From positions 23,828 through 87,827 of the forward strand of contig NW_008708798.1 of NCBI RefSeq assembly GCF_000327385.1: a stretch of 64,000 bases of DNA, given 5' to 3'. Positions 11,313-26,400 of the stretch are shown piece after piece. The number at the start of each line of letters is the position of its first letter. Positions within the stretch are counted from its first letter, which is position 1. The notes beneath the pieces are model-generated. The model was not told where the DNA came from. It did no database searches and saw only the letters and a list, made by a program, of their open reading frames with translations. The position numbers and the translations under genes are program-made. This DNA comes from Lottia gigantea (taxonomy: Eukaryota; Mollusca; Gastropoda; Lottiidae).

Positions 11313-14300
11313 AATCCGTACAGATGCTCTTAATCGCAATTTAACCTTTAGGTGCCTTCTGAAGTATATAATAAATACTTGTCTTGAAAAAAGGGTAAAT
11401 ATACTGCATTAACTCCTTAGACTGACAAAATTATTTTCTCGGCAGTTACAAAACTGCTCTGAAATGTGAAGCTTTATTGTGTGCGTAAAATAGGTGAAAG
11501 GTCGACAAAGCAAAAGTTTGCTATACCACTTTTCGTTTTTTGATATAGGACATTGAAAAATTAAATTCAGTTCTGGATTTGAAGAAACTTGAAAGTACTT
11601 GCATAGTAATATAACGGACAGTTCTCTAAGAATCATCTTGCCAGGATAAAAAAAAGTATTCGCATTAGCGAATACAAAAGAAAAAAAGTAGCGTGATCAC
11701 AGATGTTGAAGTGAATCTAGTTTTCTCCGAATATTGAATAATCGAGATTTAACCTATTACACAGAACTGAACCAGAGGCCTCGAGGTTAACCATACAGGA
11801 AACACAGGGTAAATAAATCTATTCCCTCTTTTGACAAGCACTTATTAAGTCAAAGAATAAAAACGATTGACTATGTTAAACGCTGAGATTAATAAGAGGG
11901 GCTGAAGAATATTGAATTAGATTTCTAGAAAAATCGTGATTTCAGGATATCAAGAAACACATGGGGCTGAAATACAGAAGATTGCGTTTAATAATCAAAT
12001 TAGATTGCAGATTTCTATGGTTAAATTTTGATACCGGTAACTCAATAAAGTGAATCTGAATCATGAGACATTCTCAATTACAATATTCAGCTTACACTGC
12101 AATATGTCAAAATACTCTGATACTGAGTAGCTGGTAGTACTCTTAAAGAGATTTTAAAGATGCCTTCTTAACTTTTATGCGTATCTGGAGGACTGATAGC
12201 ATCGATTTGCACCAATCCTATATCCAGCCAGACGTTTGTTAGTCTCACAATTCAGCTAATATTACGCATACATGTATATGACTGAATACGATTCAAACCA
12301 CAACTCTGATTCACAATAAGTTAAATGCAATAAATGTACGAAGTGTGTTTCAGCAATAAACAAGCATATGTGTGACATAAATAGTCACAAGAATCACTTT
12401 AGTTAATTACCCCTACCGCCTTTTGAGTACAGTTTCTATAAAATTCTAGTTACCTAAAATTCTTATTCAGATATAATTTTCGTTTTGTGGAATCTAGATG
12501 TAAGGTGGTAAAGATATTAGATAAAAAGATGAGAAACCACGCTCTGAAATTTTAATATCGTTAAAACTTGAAGGCTTCAATAAAGATATCAACTGTCTTT
12601 TTTAAACTGTCAATATCAAATTTCATTGCTGTCTATATTGTTTCTTAATTTAAATAAAAGATAATGTTGGTGAGTTCGTGGGCATTTCAGGTTTTTACAA
12701 CTGCCAATCCTTTAGGTTTTGTTTAATATATCTTTATTAAAGCTATCATGCTTTAATTACGCTAAAATGATTCTTTGAAAAAAATCTAAAGAAAATAAGT
12801 AAACTACTAAGTCCGCTACTTTGTCGATAAATAATAGAACTGCTTTAGACATTTTGCAAATATTTGAATGAAAACCGGGGTGTAATCTATCGGTTCTTCC
12901 GTAATAAGTTTAAACACATCGTAAAAATTAAAGTCTTATAAACTATCAAAGTGTCGACTGAAACAGTAATTCCATTGGAAAGATCACATTTAAATTTGTA
13001 GTTATAACGTCAGAAGTTATTTTCTGAAAAATTGTCAATTCACTTGCTTGTTTCTTTCGAAATGTACCCAGGCTCGAGAACAACAGGCACTGTTAATGTG
13101 TCATGGTGTCAAAATCTGACAAAATTAGATTGAATCGAAAAGAAATCTGTAAACTAAATGTACTAAGAAATGGAAACTATTCTGTTTACATTAACACATG
13201 TACAAGGAATAAATTGGAAAAGGAAAATGTAATTAAAGAAAACGGGCTAGAAATATCATTTATCATGGCCAGTAATGACCATCTTGTAGTTTCACTCAAT
13301 AAATTCAACATGTAGACGAGAGATATGTCATTGGTTATTACCACTCAGGACATGTTTGCAATGATCTTGGGAATAGCCTTATCTCTCTATATCAACTCTG
13401 GCCAAATTGTACATGGCATTCAGCATGTAAAAGAACGTACTGAGACTCTATATTTGGAACCAAGGCACTGACCTCGATGGTTGTGAATGGAATAGGGAAG
13501 CATTCGATGATGTCAACCGATAACCTTACGGTGGGTTTTTTTGTGAATAAGTCACCATTTCTCTACATGTTATTACTCTATTATAACTCTGAAGAAATTT
13601 TGGAGTCGAAGCTGTTCCTTGAACAACAAAGTTAGATGATAACTGGTTTTCTGAAAGGTCAAAATGGAATTGATTTCTAGAGCACTGGTACTCCAAAATC
13701 TGGTGCTCTGGATGGTTAAAATAAATAATGTTTCTAATGTACTCTAAGAGACCCCATGATATTGGCATGAAGATGTGTTAGGGAATTGCATGGCTATTCC
13801 TTTGGAGAACATTACAAGAAAGTAGGGCCAATATATTTCTTTAACCGTGAGTTACACAACATCGCAAGGATTTGAATCTGGAATTATGTTTGTGGTCGAA
13901 AGGATTGACATTTTCGTTACTTCACTTTTTGCACATTTTAGCACTTTTTTCTAGAAATACCCACGTATTTAAGATTATTGGTGTGTATTTTATACAGCAG
14001 ACCATTTACACGGTAACATATTGAATAAATTGATCTTGTTTCAATGTGAATGAATGAAAGACGTGATAACACATACCACGATTATATCTGTGTTCGTCTG
14101 GCTACAGTTTTAATGAATCTTTAATAATGTATTTTCGAGAGAGCGAAAGTGGTACACCGATAATTTTTAATAGTGTGACGTAACGATAACACCTCCGCTT
14201 AGTTCCACTTTAAAGGGATTACTAAACCTAAGCTATACTTTAGTAACACATGCCATTATGGTAGACATTGAGTCAGAATATTGTAAAATTCCACGAAAAG

Positions 14301-17300
14301 AGCCTTTCTATATAGACTTTCCGACATAGAAATCTTTGTGTTTTTTTTTTCTCTTTTTGAATTCTAGCTAATCTTAGTAACCAACTCTCCGACAAAATAT
14401 TACCTTATGATTTAGTTTGCCAGTCCTCTGAGTCCTTTAGCAATATACATGTATACGTTTTTATTATATTAACCATTAATTTAATTACATTATTATAAAG
14501 ATTTTATCTTCGTTAGAATTTTATGTAAAAGGATTACGACCGTTTCCTGTGTAGTTCAGTAATGGTGACGTAACTAATCCTTATGTAATTTATTATTTCT
14601 TTGTTGACAAAAAACCTTGTCATGAAATAATTCTAAAAGTCACACAGCATTTGATAACGTGTACATAACGTTAAAAACGTATAAGTCTATGAAATATGGA
14701 ATGTCATGCTAACCAAATTCATTTTGTCACTCTGTCCCTTGAAAACAATTCCCTCGGTCAGATCGGGGATTAAGTGATGAATCACGACCAAGAAGAGAAT
14801 AAAAAGAAAGTGATCGCCTCATTTCGTGTCACTGCAGCATTCACACCTCATCCATAAACCGACATGGCGTGAATATCCTTAAATTATATTCCACGAAAAT
14901 TGTCGTCATAAAAATCGAATATGTAGAAAAAAGGAGACCATAAATTTCCTTTTACATTAGCAATCCTTATGTCATTAAAATTCATTCAAAAGGTTTTTCC
15001 TATTAGAAATTCGACCTGGGTAATTCCAAAAGCCAACTTATGTTCTTTTTATCACTCTTTATAGAAGTTATAAGAAAAAAATCGGAAAGTTACGTCAAGT
15101 TAAAATTTGTGATAAGAATATTGGACAATAAACGAGAAAATGAAAGAGGCACTAAGTGTCCTAGAGATCGATAAAAATGAAATCTAAAAGATCAAATTCG
15201 AAGAAAATGTTTAAAGCCTTAGGAAGGACAAAATATCAAATAACATTGTATAAGGAGATAAACAAACAGAAACTATGAAAATGAATGCCAGAAAGATTTA
15301 TGTGATGCAGTTTTGTATAGCTTAATGTGATCTCTACCTATACATGCAACTACAGGGCTATTAAAACACAATTAACAGCTCTTATAGACTCAAAACGCCA
15401 TCGAATCAAACTGAATTTGCGAATGTCTAAGCACACTTTGTGTTCATTTTGTGGAGTATTCCCTTTGGCGTCTTTTAAATGAATTAGTTATCCCGATCTA
15501 AACTGTTACAACATCTAAATGAAATTTCTTGTATATTTTGGCAATTACTTTCTTATACTAATATTTTTCTTCGCGCTTTTACAGACAATTTCAGTGTCTA
15601 TGTGTTTCTACTGTTGTGTGTACTTACCAGCTTTTGTTTTCAGTCTAGGAAACTGCTCGATATTGTTACGTGCGCTAATGTCTTGACAATTGAAAAAACT
15701 GACCTGAAATGGATAAAGATGCAGTCCTCTGCACGATAAAGGAAAATTAAAACTAACAAGGTTTTAAAAGCACTAAGTTGACGATTCTACTTCGATACAT
15801 CCTATCGCTTTTAACTATGCAAACCGAGTGCAATCTCGAAAATAAGTGAAAAAAAAAACGCGATCCAGAAATCTTTTTGGAACCAACAGATCGAATAAGC
15901 ATGTATTAGGCATGTACGCATGTCGACGGGTTAATATTAAATAGACACCCAACTGATCACACATTCGAACACAAGTACCTGAAAATAACTCGTTTTCATG
16001 AATTATTAAAACTTCTAAGGCTGAAGATGTATTGCTAGAGTTTAGGAGGCTGAATTTTAAAATTGCATTAAAACCTTCACAGAATTGGCATTATTCCTAG
16101 TATTTCTGGTGAAACTTGTTAGATTTCCCGCTATTATATTGAAAAATACTTATTACCATGATGTAAAATGATACTCATGTGATATTACTCTATAAAACCC
16201 AGCTCCGTTTTTAAAATATGAAGAGGGGTGTCTTACGCCCATATAAACTCCCCCATACTGCAATGCAACAGTGACTTCATTGATAATAACCATATTCAAA
16301 TAATGAAGTCAGGGTCTTTATAAGTCTTTAGAGGTAACAATTAAATATGCCCAAATAAAGCAGATATTGCTTACAATGACTCTCTTAAGATAGCTAATTT
16401 ACTATTACTATTACTATTACCTACATGGCAAAAGTAAAGCATTGATTTAGTTTAGGCCAAAGAATAAACCACATAAGCTTGAATCTTGTAAGAATCAATT
16501 CAGACGAAGAATCTAGTTTTTCTTCTTTATTGACAAGCAAATGTTAAAGTCTAAGCTTTGGAAATGCAATAAAATGGAAGAAGATTTATATATAAAAAAT
16601 CTGTTAAAACAAATAAAGTTCTCACTTAATCAATACAATGATGACTTAAATCTTTATTTATTTTTTAAAGGATTTCGTGTTGAACAAACTGATTACGGAG
16701 AAAACCTCGTGGAATCTTATTACTAAGCTTACCCGTCGTTCTTGTTATCTTAATTTTTCTATTTCTGTTGCATTGAGCTATAGTAATGAAAATACATTCA
16801 TGTAGGTGACACTGGAAGTAAAAGATAGAAAATCTGTAATTATTTCAGGCTTGAAGGAGCAAGAAATTTGTTGGGAACTTTTAAGTAATCTTACACGGGT
16901 GTAGTCTGCATATCGTATTTCCCAGATGTAGGAGCTGTAATTAAGCCAATCATGTGGCTTTTCAGGGTAAAACAGAGATGTTGTAATTCGCCACACTGCA
17001 CACTGCATGGCTTTGCCTGTCCTCAATAGCTAACCCAGGAGAATTTTGGTAGGGAATTACAAGAAATGAATAAAATTCCAAGAATTTGATGGAAGAAGCA
17101 ATGTTAAGAGATAACTTATGATGAAGCACGAGTCAGTCTATAGAAAATTATGTCTCGGGGGATTCAAAAGGTGGAATGGTGAAGAAAAGACAAAGTAAGA
17201 TGAACGAACACATCATGTTCTCCTTGTCTAAATACTCTGACACTCAAGCCAATTATCTTTCACATAAAATAACTAACTTATGGAACCTTACCACATTCCC

Positions 17301-18997
17301 AAGACAATTGACACTTTTGATGTCACTGATTGTGACCGAAAAACACCAGAAATTGTGATTTTGGTTTCAGAGGCAGGTATATGTGAAATTGTAAATAAAA
17401 ATGAAAAAATATCTAGTCTTAAAAGAGGAAGGCGAGAAACTAACTGTCAAATAAGGTCCAAATTCTTCGAAGGTACAATCTGAAATGTAAGAAAAGTATT
17501 ACATTTACGAAAATTCAAGAAAATGAATGTATTCAATCACTTTGACCCTCAAACTACCTCATGGTATGAAAAATTACTGTTTCTCCGGCCAGTGCCGTAT
17601 AGATTATGAAAACTGGTCTGCTGCCGCATTTCATTTTCTTATACATACATTTCAAGAAATGTTGTATAATTCCATGATTCCAAATCTTTATCTTATACGT
17701 AAACAGTCTTTTAGATAATTGTCTCTGAGTGATTTATCAACAATCCTTGTTTTGGACTTTTGGCCCTTGGTGGACCCATCATGGCATGGATCTGTTATAC
17801 TTAAAAGATAAAAAACTGTACTAAACTGGAAAATAACAAATCTTATTGCGATGGAAGATCGTACTATTGCAAAGATTTCAGTCTTGTTTTAAGACTAAGA
17901 CACTTAGAGGCAATATTGTAACTTCTCGAGAATAATGGTACAAATATTTACTTTCATGGAGTTAGAAAGCCTAGTACACAATATTAGTCGTTAATTTGCG
18001 ATCAAGCGGACTTTTGACATTCTTATTTTTTGAAAAAAGCAAACAATTCAATTACGAAATGTTCAGAATGTGCCGCATGATTAAACCAATTGTCAACAAT
18101 CAGTGTCATTCGGGTTGAAAATTGAACTGAGTTGATTAATACTGATAGTTGCTTGGATAATGAGATTGCAGCGGAGATTATCCAGAAATGGACAACATGT
18201 TTTTTCCCGAGTCAACATCGGTAGTCTCCGTATATGTAACGACTGAAATCAAAAAGAGACTAACTGCGTGCAGTGGTTTGTTTGTTATGTATGCACGTGC
18301 AGTCAAAATTGAACGCACGACGGATTATTTATGACACCTTCATTGATATGTAATTACTTGTATAAATGTTTAACAATGTTATTTATTTCCAACACAGACT
18401 CCACCCACTGCTAAGTTGAGTCTAGAAACTCCTATAAGATACAAAACTGATGATTCCTCAGTGCTAATATTCCGGATCTAGTGTAAAGGATTTGACAACC
18501 CTCCAATGCGATTACTGCAAGTTAATATCATACATCATTGCCCATGAGGATATATTAGGCTCCTACTTGCCCCTACGAACAATCAAGTCTGGCTAGGGAC
18601 CTGACTGAAATACAAACTACAGATTGATAACTTATGAAAATGACATGTCGTAATACACTAACTGATTTTTAAACTCTATTCGTTACAGGGCAATGATATT
18701 CCAGAGGCATCATTGAGCACCGCACCAGTACCTCGATAGACTCTTAAACTAATTGTGAATAGTATTTTACTAATGAAAGAGACAATATGAAAAAGATCTT
18801 GATATCCACCAATAGTGTTTTTGTTTGAAAAGGCCTGTCGTGGGCAGTAAGGTAAAAATATTTTTATTCCATATCCTTTATTTTAAGAAGCATAATAAAC
18901 AAAAGGTTGGGTGGGTTTCTGCGTTTTAGCTTTGTTCACCTGGTGCATTTGTTATAACCCCCTCAAAGAGGAACCTACGGTGCCACTTTATATCCCA
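11313..18997. other. no gene recognised
   Basis: About 7.7 kb of AT-rich DNA without a supported gene. Around 16970-17035 a GCATGGCTTTGCCTGTCC segment resembles the 3' half of the local SINE family, but no tail or core is visible. A short ACT microsatellite lies near 16400. Open frames here are short and have no domain. Confidence 0.45.
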
Positions 18998-19200
18998 TTA
19001 TAATCAGTTTATGATCCCCTTGGTACGTGGTACCATAATTCGGGAGGTACATAAAATACTCATGGCATAGCAGCTGGTACGAGTACTGGTTCGGTTTGTT
19101 TGCTAGTGTTGTTCAATTAGATGTGTATTATATCATATGTGCGATATATTATATTGTAATCAGCTCAAAATCCCCTTGGTACGTAGTACCATAGCGAGTT
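18998..19200. repeat. two copies of a segment with a KpnI-like palindrome
   Basis: A segment of about 45 bp containing TAATCAG, then CCCCTTGGTACGTGGTACCAT, occurs at about 18998-19040. It recurs at 19153-19198 as CCCCTTGGTACGTAGTACCAT, about 155 bp later. Each copy contains a near-palindrome (GGTAC, three bases, GTACC or similar). It may be the eroded start of the tandem region that follows. Confidence 0.65.
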
Positions 19201-19439
19201 ATGAGGGAAAGCTTTACTTGGTGGCGGATCAAGTTACTGAGGTACATCTTCGTGTGAATTTATTGAAATAGGGTAGATGTAAGATCAAAAGACTCACAGT
19301 TATTGAGATAGGTTTGTTAATAAATTGTTTTATGGTATTTAATTAATTAATATCTTTTAATTAGAAGTTTATTTAAATAAATCGTGAATAATTGATATAA
19401 TAAACACGGCAGATCTAAGCTTTGATATATTGTTTAACT

Positions 19440-20020
19440 ACAATATGTCTACTGGCATATAATATGGTCCTTTATTTTAGAAACATATCTGCGTTACTGG
19501 CACGTGGTGCATTTTCACAATATTTCTTTTATTTCATTTAATTCGAAGCATACACCATTTAACATTTGTGTTTGTTGTTGACGTATTTATTACTTCTCTC
19601 AACTCCAATAACGTTCAATTGTTACCGACTTGAGGTTACTGGCATGGTGGCATGGGGAAATCATAGAGCATTTTGGTGTGTTTTTAGTTGACGTATTTAT
19701 TTCTTCTCTTTACACCAATAACACTCAGTGTTACTGGTATCAAGTTACTGGCATGATGGCATATGGAGAAATCATGTATCATTTGTATGTTTGCAGTGGA
19801 CATATGTATTATTTCTCTTTACTCCACTAACATTCCCATGTAACCGACACGAAGTTACCGGCATGGTGGCATGTGTTTGTAGTTGACGTATTTATTACTT
19901 CTGTTAACCTCATTATCAATCCATTGTTACTGACATAAGGTTACTGGCATGATATCATATAAGTAGAGCATTTTTGTGTTTGAAGTTGACGTATTCGTTA
20001 TTTCTCTTTACTCTAGTCAT
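19440..20020. repeat. diverged tandem repeat, unit about 110 bp
   Basis: The motif GTTACTGGCATGRTGGCAT recurs at about 19634, 19744, 19854 (as GTTACCGGCATGGTGGCAT) and 19940, with a more diverged hit at 19493. Between hits a TTGACGTATTTATTACTTCTC block recurs in step (around 19578, 19688, 19883 and 19996). Spacing is mostly 110 bp, with one shorter unit of about 86 bp. Copies differ at many positions, so the array is old. Confidence 0.85.
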
Positions 20021-21551
20021 TTCCCTTTTTTAGTTGCTTGAGGTGCATGATCACAATTTTCTGATATTACATGTTATACACGTAATACGGAGGTGGAAGG
20101 CAATACCCAGCGTCTGCTTGTTTAGGGAATTTACATATATTATTATCCCTTGTGGACAAAATGCCATAATAAATCGGGGATCATGTAATGATCCTAGGAT
20201 AAAAACAGCCCGTCACAAAATTTAGTGTGTAACCTGTACTCTAGGAATAAATTATTAAATGAAAACGTACCCAATTACCACAAAATTCGATAAGGATCTT
20301 CCTTTCAAACATGTAAATAAATTATATAGTGATTGATCTACATGGGTGTCGAAATTATACTTTAGATATATGCTATGTGGGAGTTTTTTTAACTGTAAAG
20401 ATGTTATTTTGTAAATGATTTGCACAACTCGACATACTCAATGCTACTGTTTGATTTATTTGTTGTCCCATTATGTTTTACAGCTCGTTTCACCACGCTA
20501 TAGATCATTCTAAATAATGTAAGTCAGTTGGTCGATCTATTCAATTGATAGTTAAGTAAATAAACCAATCCAATAAATTGATGTTATATTGAGTGAACAT
20601 TTAGACCTTAAATATGGCCACAGGGAAAATGTTCCGTCAATATTTCGAGTTCTACCTAAAGAATTATCGATGGTGTTCATTAAGAAATATAGAAAGCGAA
20701 AATCTGTATATCTACAAGGCTGTGCACGTAAAAGGTCTCTTTTCATTTGGTAATCGAAAAGAAAATTGCATGTCACTTCCTGTCTTTATAAGATGCGTAA
20801 AACGTCACACCCTATCTAATTTCTAGTTTGAAGATAATTCAAAAGAGACATTTTCTAATATCGTCACTTTTCTGTCGGATACATGGCGTAATTGAGTTAA
20901 TACACCAGATCCGACAAATAGAAAGAATTGCAAATTGCAAATACGTCCTCCTCTATTTTCAATCGTGTCGTTCGAAAACTTCCACAAAATATCATTCATC
21001 ACGTTTGACCTGAAGATACTGCTGTAATATTTTATTGTTGTACCGTTTTGACAGCAAGTTAGTGTATTGCAAGGTGTCTGTCTGACAAACATGGTTTCAT
21101 TTAAAATTGCAATGTTGTAATCACGATAATCACACTATTGAATTATTCAGTAAAGTTATATCAAATCAGATAGAATGATTATACATTTCTTTTTTTTTAC
21201 AAAACCAATATACAGGATAGTATTAAAAGAAACGAATGTCTCACATTGTTTGATAAATGGAAATTATGGAATAAGAACCAAATTGACGCTTTTTAGAAAA
21301 TCTGTCAGAATCGCATCAAGTGCGTCTTTCGGTACAAACTACTGATTCGGATACAGCCATATTACAGTAAACATAAACTGATACAGGAACAGACAGTTTT
21401 CAACACTAGGACCATAGTTCAGAATTTGCAAGATTAAAACTTTTTAAAACCAATGTTCCATAGACTTTTGTAAATTATCGTCGATCGATTTTTATTTAAT
21501 TAATCTCTTGGAAAGGTAAAATGTTCTTGGTCATACTGTGGCAATATGAAA
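20021..21551. other. no gene recognised
   Basis: AT-rich. Overlapping short open frames on both strands (20552-21092) have no domain or coding signature. Confidence 0.45.
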
Positions 21552-21740
21552 CAACTTGTATTGGGTGATTTTGTTTTTCGATTGTCAGGCCATGGTCAAC
21601 TTGTTTTTGGTAGGATTTTTAGGCCGATTGATAATGCTTTGGTCAACTTATATTGGGTGGGGTTTTGGATTCTCTGGCCGATTGATAATGCTTTGGTCCC
21701 CTTGTATTTGGTGGGATTTTTCGATGTTCGATTGAATAAA
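21552..21740. repeat. minisatellite, about four units of roughly 50 bp
   Basis: Units start at about 21552, 21598, 21645 and 21699. Each has CAACTTGTATTGGGTGGG or a variant, then a T-rich stretch, then GGCCGATTGATAATGCTTTGGT. The second and third units share the full 22-bp end block; the first and last are more diverged. Open frames across it on both strands are products of the repeat. Confidence 0.85.
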
Positions 21741-23334
21741 CATGTAATGTGAAAAAGCTGATATATTTTTAAAAGGGAAAATGTCAGTCGATGACACCTA
21801 TCACTTGACAATTGATGAAAAGGACATTTTTCAAAATCAATGACTTTTGTATTGTATGGAATTACGGAAAGGGATATAATATGCATAAATAGAGTATTTG
21901 AGCTTTGAGTAGAGAAACGGGATCGATGGTTTAATGTGACTTGCACTTTTGAAATCTGTAGCAATTATATTATTTTAAATTTAAATCGCGTGAGTATTGA
22001 ATATTATATTATAATTTTATAAGATGAAAACAAACAAATAAAAATCGGATTTACTGTAGAATAATAACAAGATTATTTTAGCACTTTTATAGTTTGGGCT
22101 TTTAATTTTAACGCTTCAACGTTAGGGGCAATCTAATTTTCAAGTGACTTATTTTTCAAGGGGGTAACTTAGTTTCACATTATGAACAACGTCTACGACT
22201 TTCACCATCAATCAAGTAGTATTGAATCCGCTCTTGGCGTGTTTGAGGGTATGCTTACTCTTCTAGATACCTGATATCACTTTTAATTATGTATTACTTA
22301 CTCACTTATGATTGACATGCCTCCTCGTGCGAAAAGCACATTAGCTGCTACTAATGTTTCGCCAATATGTTGTTTGGATTTCGTGTTTCGTTTTGTGGTT
22401 CGGTTGTTTATGTATTTTTTATCTTCACATTTCCAAGCCCTTCACTAGATTAGTTGGTATGAACTGTCTGTATATATTATCCTCCAATCCACCATGTTGT
22501 ATATTCTTGTGAATGAATCTTCAGAACCGACAGTTGTCTTTTGCATTATCAAAATTGTGTGTAATAATAGAAAAAAACATTGCAACCACAGATATACATC
22601 CTCGTGTCAATCTCCTAAGGCAATAACCATTGATTGTTATCGAGAGTTACAATCAGAAATAACTGCACTTTGCAATGTTAAGAACTGTCATCGTCACTTA
22701 TGTTCGTCTTATATTACAGAATTATTTTCAAAGGTACACATCTAAAATTGGACTCTGTCAGCTCTTAAACATTACTCTTCCGAAGATTCTATCCTTATTT
22801 GACAAATTATTCTGCTTTAGAAATCTTGATGTACTTCATATTGAGTGCAAGATCAGAAATATCAGATATCTAAATATATATCGTACGTAGATCAACCAGA
22901 ACTAAACAATACAAATTGAGTAAGATTACCCCCACACAGTACTTGAACTATGAGATTTCGTGCCCCGTGGGGAATCGAGAGTTCATTTAGTTATATACTT
23001 CTCGAGATAATCATAGCATGAATCTTCACAAACTGGAAATGAAATGGAATAGAAACAAATATATTACAGAAATACCACCAACCATTTGATCTCTCCTACA
23101 AGGAACCCAACAAGAATATCGGGCATGAGCTGTCTCACCAGCGTCACCCATCATCGAACTTAATATCTTGAGACTCACATTAAAAACAAGTGTTTCGACT
23201 AGCACACATGTAATGAGCTTAAAGCTTCTGACGGTGGCCAATACTATAAATTGGAGATAATGAATCGGGATATTAATTATTCAATCAGAAAGGGAGTATC
23301 TCATCCAGAACCTCAATGTTTAGCATATAAGTGC
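21741..23334. other. no gene recognised
   Basis: AT-rich DNA; small open frames only. Confidence 0.45.
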
Positions 23335-23440
23335 TGATCGATTTCTACCATTGCCGCTTCCTATATCATTAGCCCACATGGTTCAGAAAAGTAGGACGTA
23401 AATCTCCATTCCATTCATTTCATTTCATTTCTTCCTACCA
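23335..23440 (+). mobile_element. SINE 3' end
   Basis: Contains CCATTGCCGCTTCC, then ATTAGCCCACATGGTTCAGA, then AAAGTAGGACGTAAATCTCC and a tail of repeated CATTT/CATTC. This is the same 3' end as in the complete SINE at 35551-35895. No core or head is recognisable upstream, so it is a 5'-truncated or decayed copy. Confidence 0.8.
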
Positions 23441-26400
23441 ACGCTGGAAATGAGAATATAGGCAATGAAAGCAAGGTTTCGACAAATAACATCACGTTAC
23501 CTTTGTCTATAAGAAAACTCACCTACAAATGGTTGCCATTGAAAAAGTACCTTGAATCGAGATAAAAAAAAAACATCTCAATCGATCAAACTTCCCTTTT
23601 TAACAAAATTACTTAGTGTTTAATTTCTTTGAAATCAATATAATACATTATGCAGCAGGTAGGATATAAATATTTCTTACGTCTAATCTTACAGAAATAT
23701 CAACGCCAAATACTTTTATAATTACATTGGGTCATGTAAAATTCATGGGTTAAGATCTTCAGCTTGATAGATACGGATTTCTAATTTTATGACTATCTCG
23801 AGTTTCTAGTTATTGAGAGTGCAGAACACCAGGACGAACTGCTTTGACTGTCTGATTTACATTTTGATATTGAGGAGATACCTTAGAAACATCGGAATGT
23901 ACTGAGGTGACTTGATACTGAACTGATTTGCATGTAGATATTGAGGAAATACCTAATGAACACTAGGATAAACTGTGGCGACTAGATATTTGACTGATTT
24001 GCAGAAAAATAATATGATCCCTGTAAGCTATGTCTTCAACTTGAAGAATCAGACCTGTCCAACCATTCAATCTGCTATGCTGAGTGAATACTCAATCCAA
24101 ATTCGTGAAACAATTCGTAGCTCCAAAGCAGTCAAACACGATATATATTGGATATCAAGCTAGCCAAGAAACGATTATTTACATTTATTTCACAGTTCTC
24201 TCTATTGAAGAATTAATAATTTAAAATTCTATTTCATCTACTCAATTTCCATTAGTTTCTGTACTTGTTAACAAGTGCATTTCTGTGTTTTCTTAACTTG
24301 TGCCAAAAGATAAACATCTGACTAGTATCAGATCTTTCGAGAGCACGGCATCGAACGTCGATAGTTAATCCGTTATTTCCGGTGGACAATTGAAAAGTTC
24401 AGTTAAAAATATGGTGAACACTAATTTCTACACGAAACAACTTTTAACTTTGTTTAAATTTATTTTTTCATTAATGGAACAAAATGTAAAATGAAAAATT
24501 ATACATAACTGAAAGTGATAGAAATTGAAATTGTACTTTCAGACAAATAGTTTTAATTCACTGTAAAGAGCAGTAAAACTTATATTTCAACGGATAAAAG
24601 TTTATTTGTGTTCCAAGATGGTAATCTCGGATTGATGTTACGATAAAATATTGCCTGGTGAATTTCTCTTTTGTTTATATGAATTGAGCTATTGCTATTC
24701 TTGCTGATTCTATGTTTCCTGTCTTGATGTTGTTACACTATAATATTGTCCAAAATTGAATGGAAAGACAGTAAATTTAATGCTTTCTCTGTAACTGATT
24801 GGACTCATGTAAACAGACAACGTTACTATGCAATGACGGACATTTCGCCAGACAACAACATTATCCTAATCTTTTTAGATTTCCAATGGTCGATGCATCC
24901 TTAATGTGCATGGTCTGTAGCAAACGGGACTCCACTTTACTATCTCTTCTTCATGACTAGAAGCTCATTCTACTCGAGTCCCTGCGACCTATATCATTGT
25001 CAGGATAAATCCTATGCCAGAGTCGAATTTGGCATTCATGGCATAAATTGATTTTATTATCAAAATTTAGCTAGACCAACTAGTGTATTAGTGGCCATAT
25101 GATCACCAATATAATTATTTTATGTCTACCACATTAAAATGATTTCAGCTTTAACCAAAACCACTTCTGGGAGCATCCAGTCGGAAAGAAGCTAGGTTAT
25201 ATAATAAGTCTTCACGATAGTCTCAATTTGTGAGAAAAAAGCTGTTATAACAGAACTTGTCGTTTACAATAATGACATTCTTTCCTCGTCTCATTTTCTT
25301 ATTAAGTAAAAGGAAATAAGTAATCTAAGTTAAATAGTCTCATTATCAGTATAATCTGTCTTCTTCTATTAATTATTGTCTACAAACTAACGTCTCTGAA
25401 GGAATCCTTTGACAAAACATGTCTTGGTAATGCCATCTTCGATAATGTCTTTTTAAGACCCTCGCAAAGTTGTTCATTTCGCGAGTAACAGTGTTGTGAA
25501 GTCTGAATTGGTAAAAATTAGTATAAGCCGGCAACTTAAATGTGTCTTCGTGGTAATTGTTATAAAGTTGAGTTTTACGTCTTTCTTTACAAGGATGTTA
25601 CACTATGTTTATGATAGTACAATTCAAATAGGACCAAAAACGTTCTGTTTCACGAGCATGTGCCAGAGTCAATGAACCTTTAGGGTTTGCTGAAAACATA
25701 CGCATCTAACATCATGTGGTATGTTTGAATCAGAAAATAATTTCAACGCTGTGATTACCTTGATGAAATTCGTATAGGCAACGTTCTATGTATAGTTTTT
25801 GTAATGTTGGTATACCTTCGTGAAATATAGGCGTACATTCCTTGTCTGTTTCTTACATTTGCTACATCAGAACTCATTGAAAACCTATACTATTCCAACG
25901 ACTTCGTTTCAGCAATTTGAAATATGCTAACCGTATAAAACATAAAGAATGTTTTAAAAATATTATAAAAATTATTATAAAAATATTATTTGAAGATTTT
26001 GTGTGGTAATAATTAGATAAGTATTGTATGTCATTAATATAATTATCAGAAACAGCCACTTTAAAGAGTATGAAATGAGGTTGTCTGGTAATAAAATACA
26101 TAAATATTTTGATATTTAACATGATTAGATCGACCCAGTGGGATAAACATGTGTAAACAGCAGGGATAAACAGGTTTCACTTTATCAGATAGTTTACCGC
26201 AGGTATGTCAGTTTATACTATTCCTTTAAGGTATTTAGCGTATAGGTGGGATAAAATTACAAATTACCTAACCATGTTTAAAGGATGCTAACAAGTACAC
26301 TTACAGAATCGAATATTCCCTGCACAATTTGGTTTCAGACTACTGTCATACGCCTGAAACGGACATCTAGACATCACCTTCTTCGACATAATTTAGTTGT

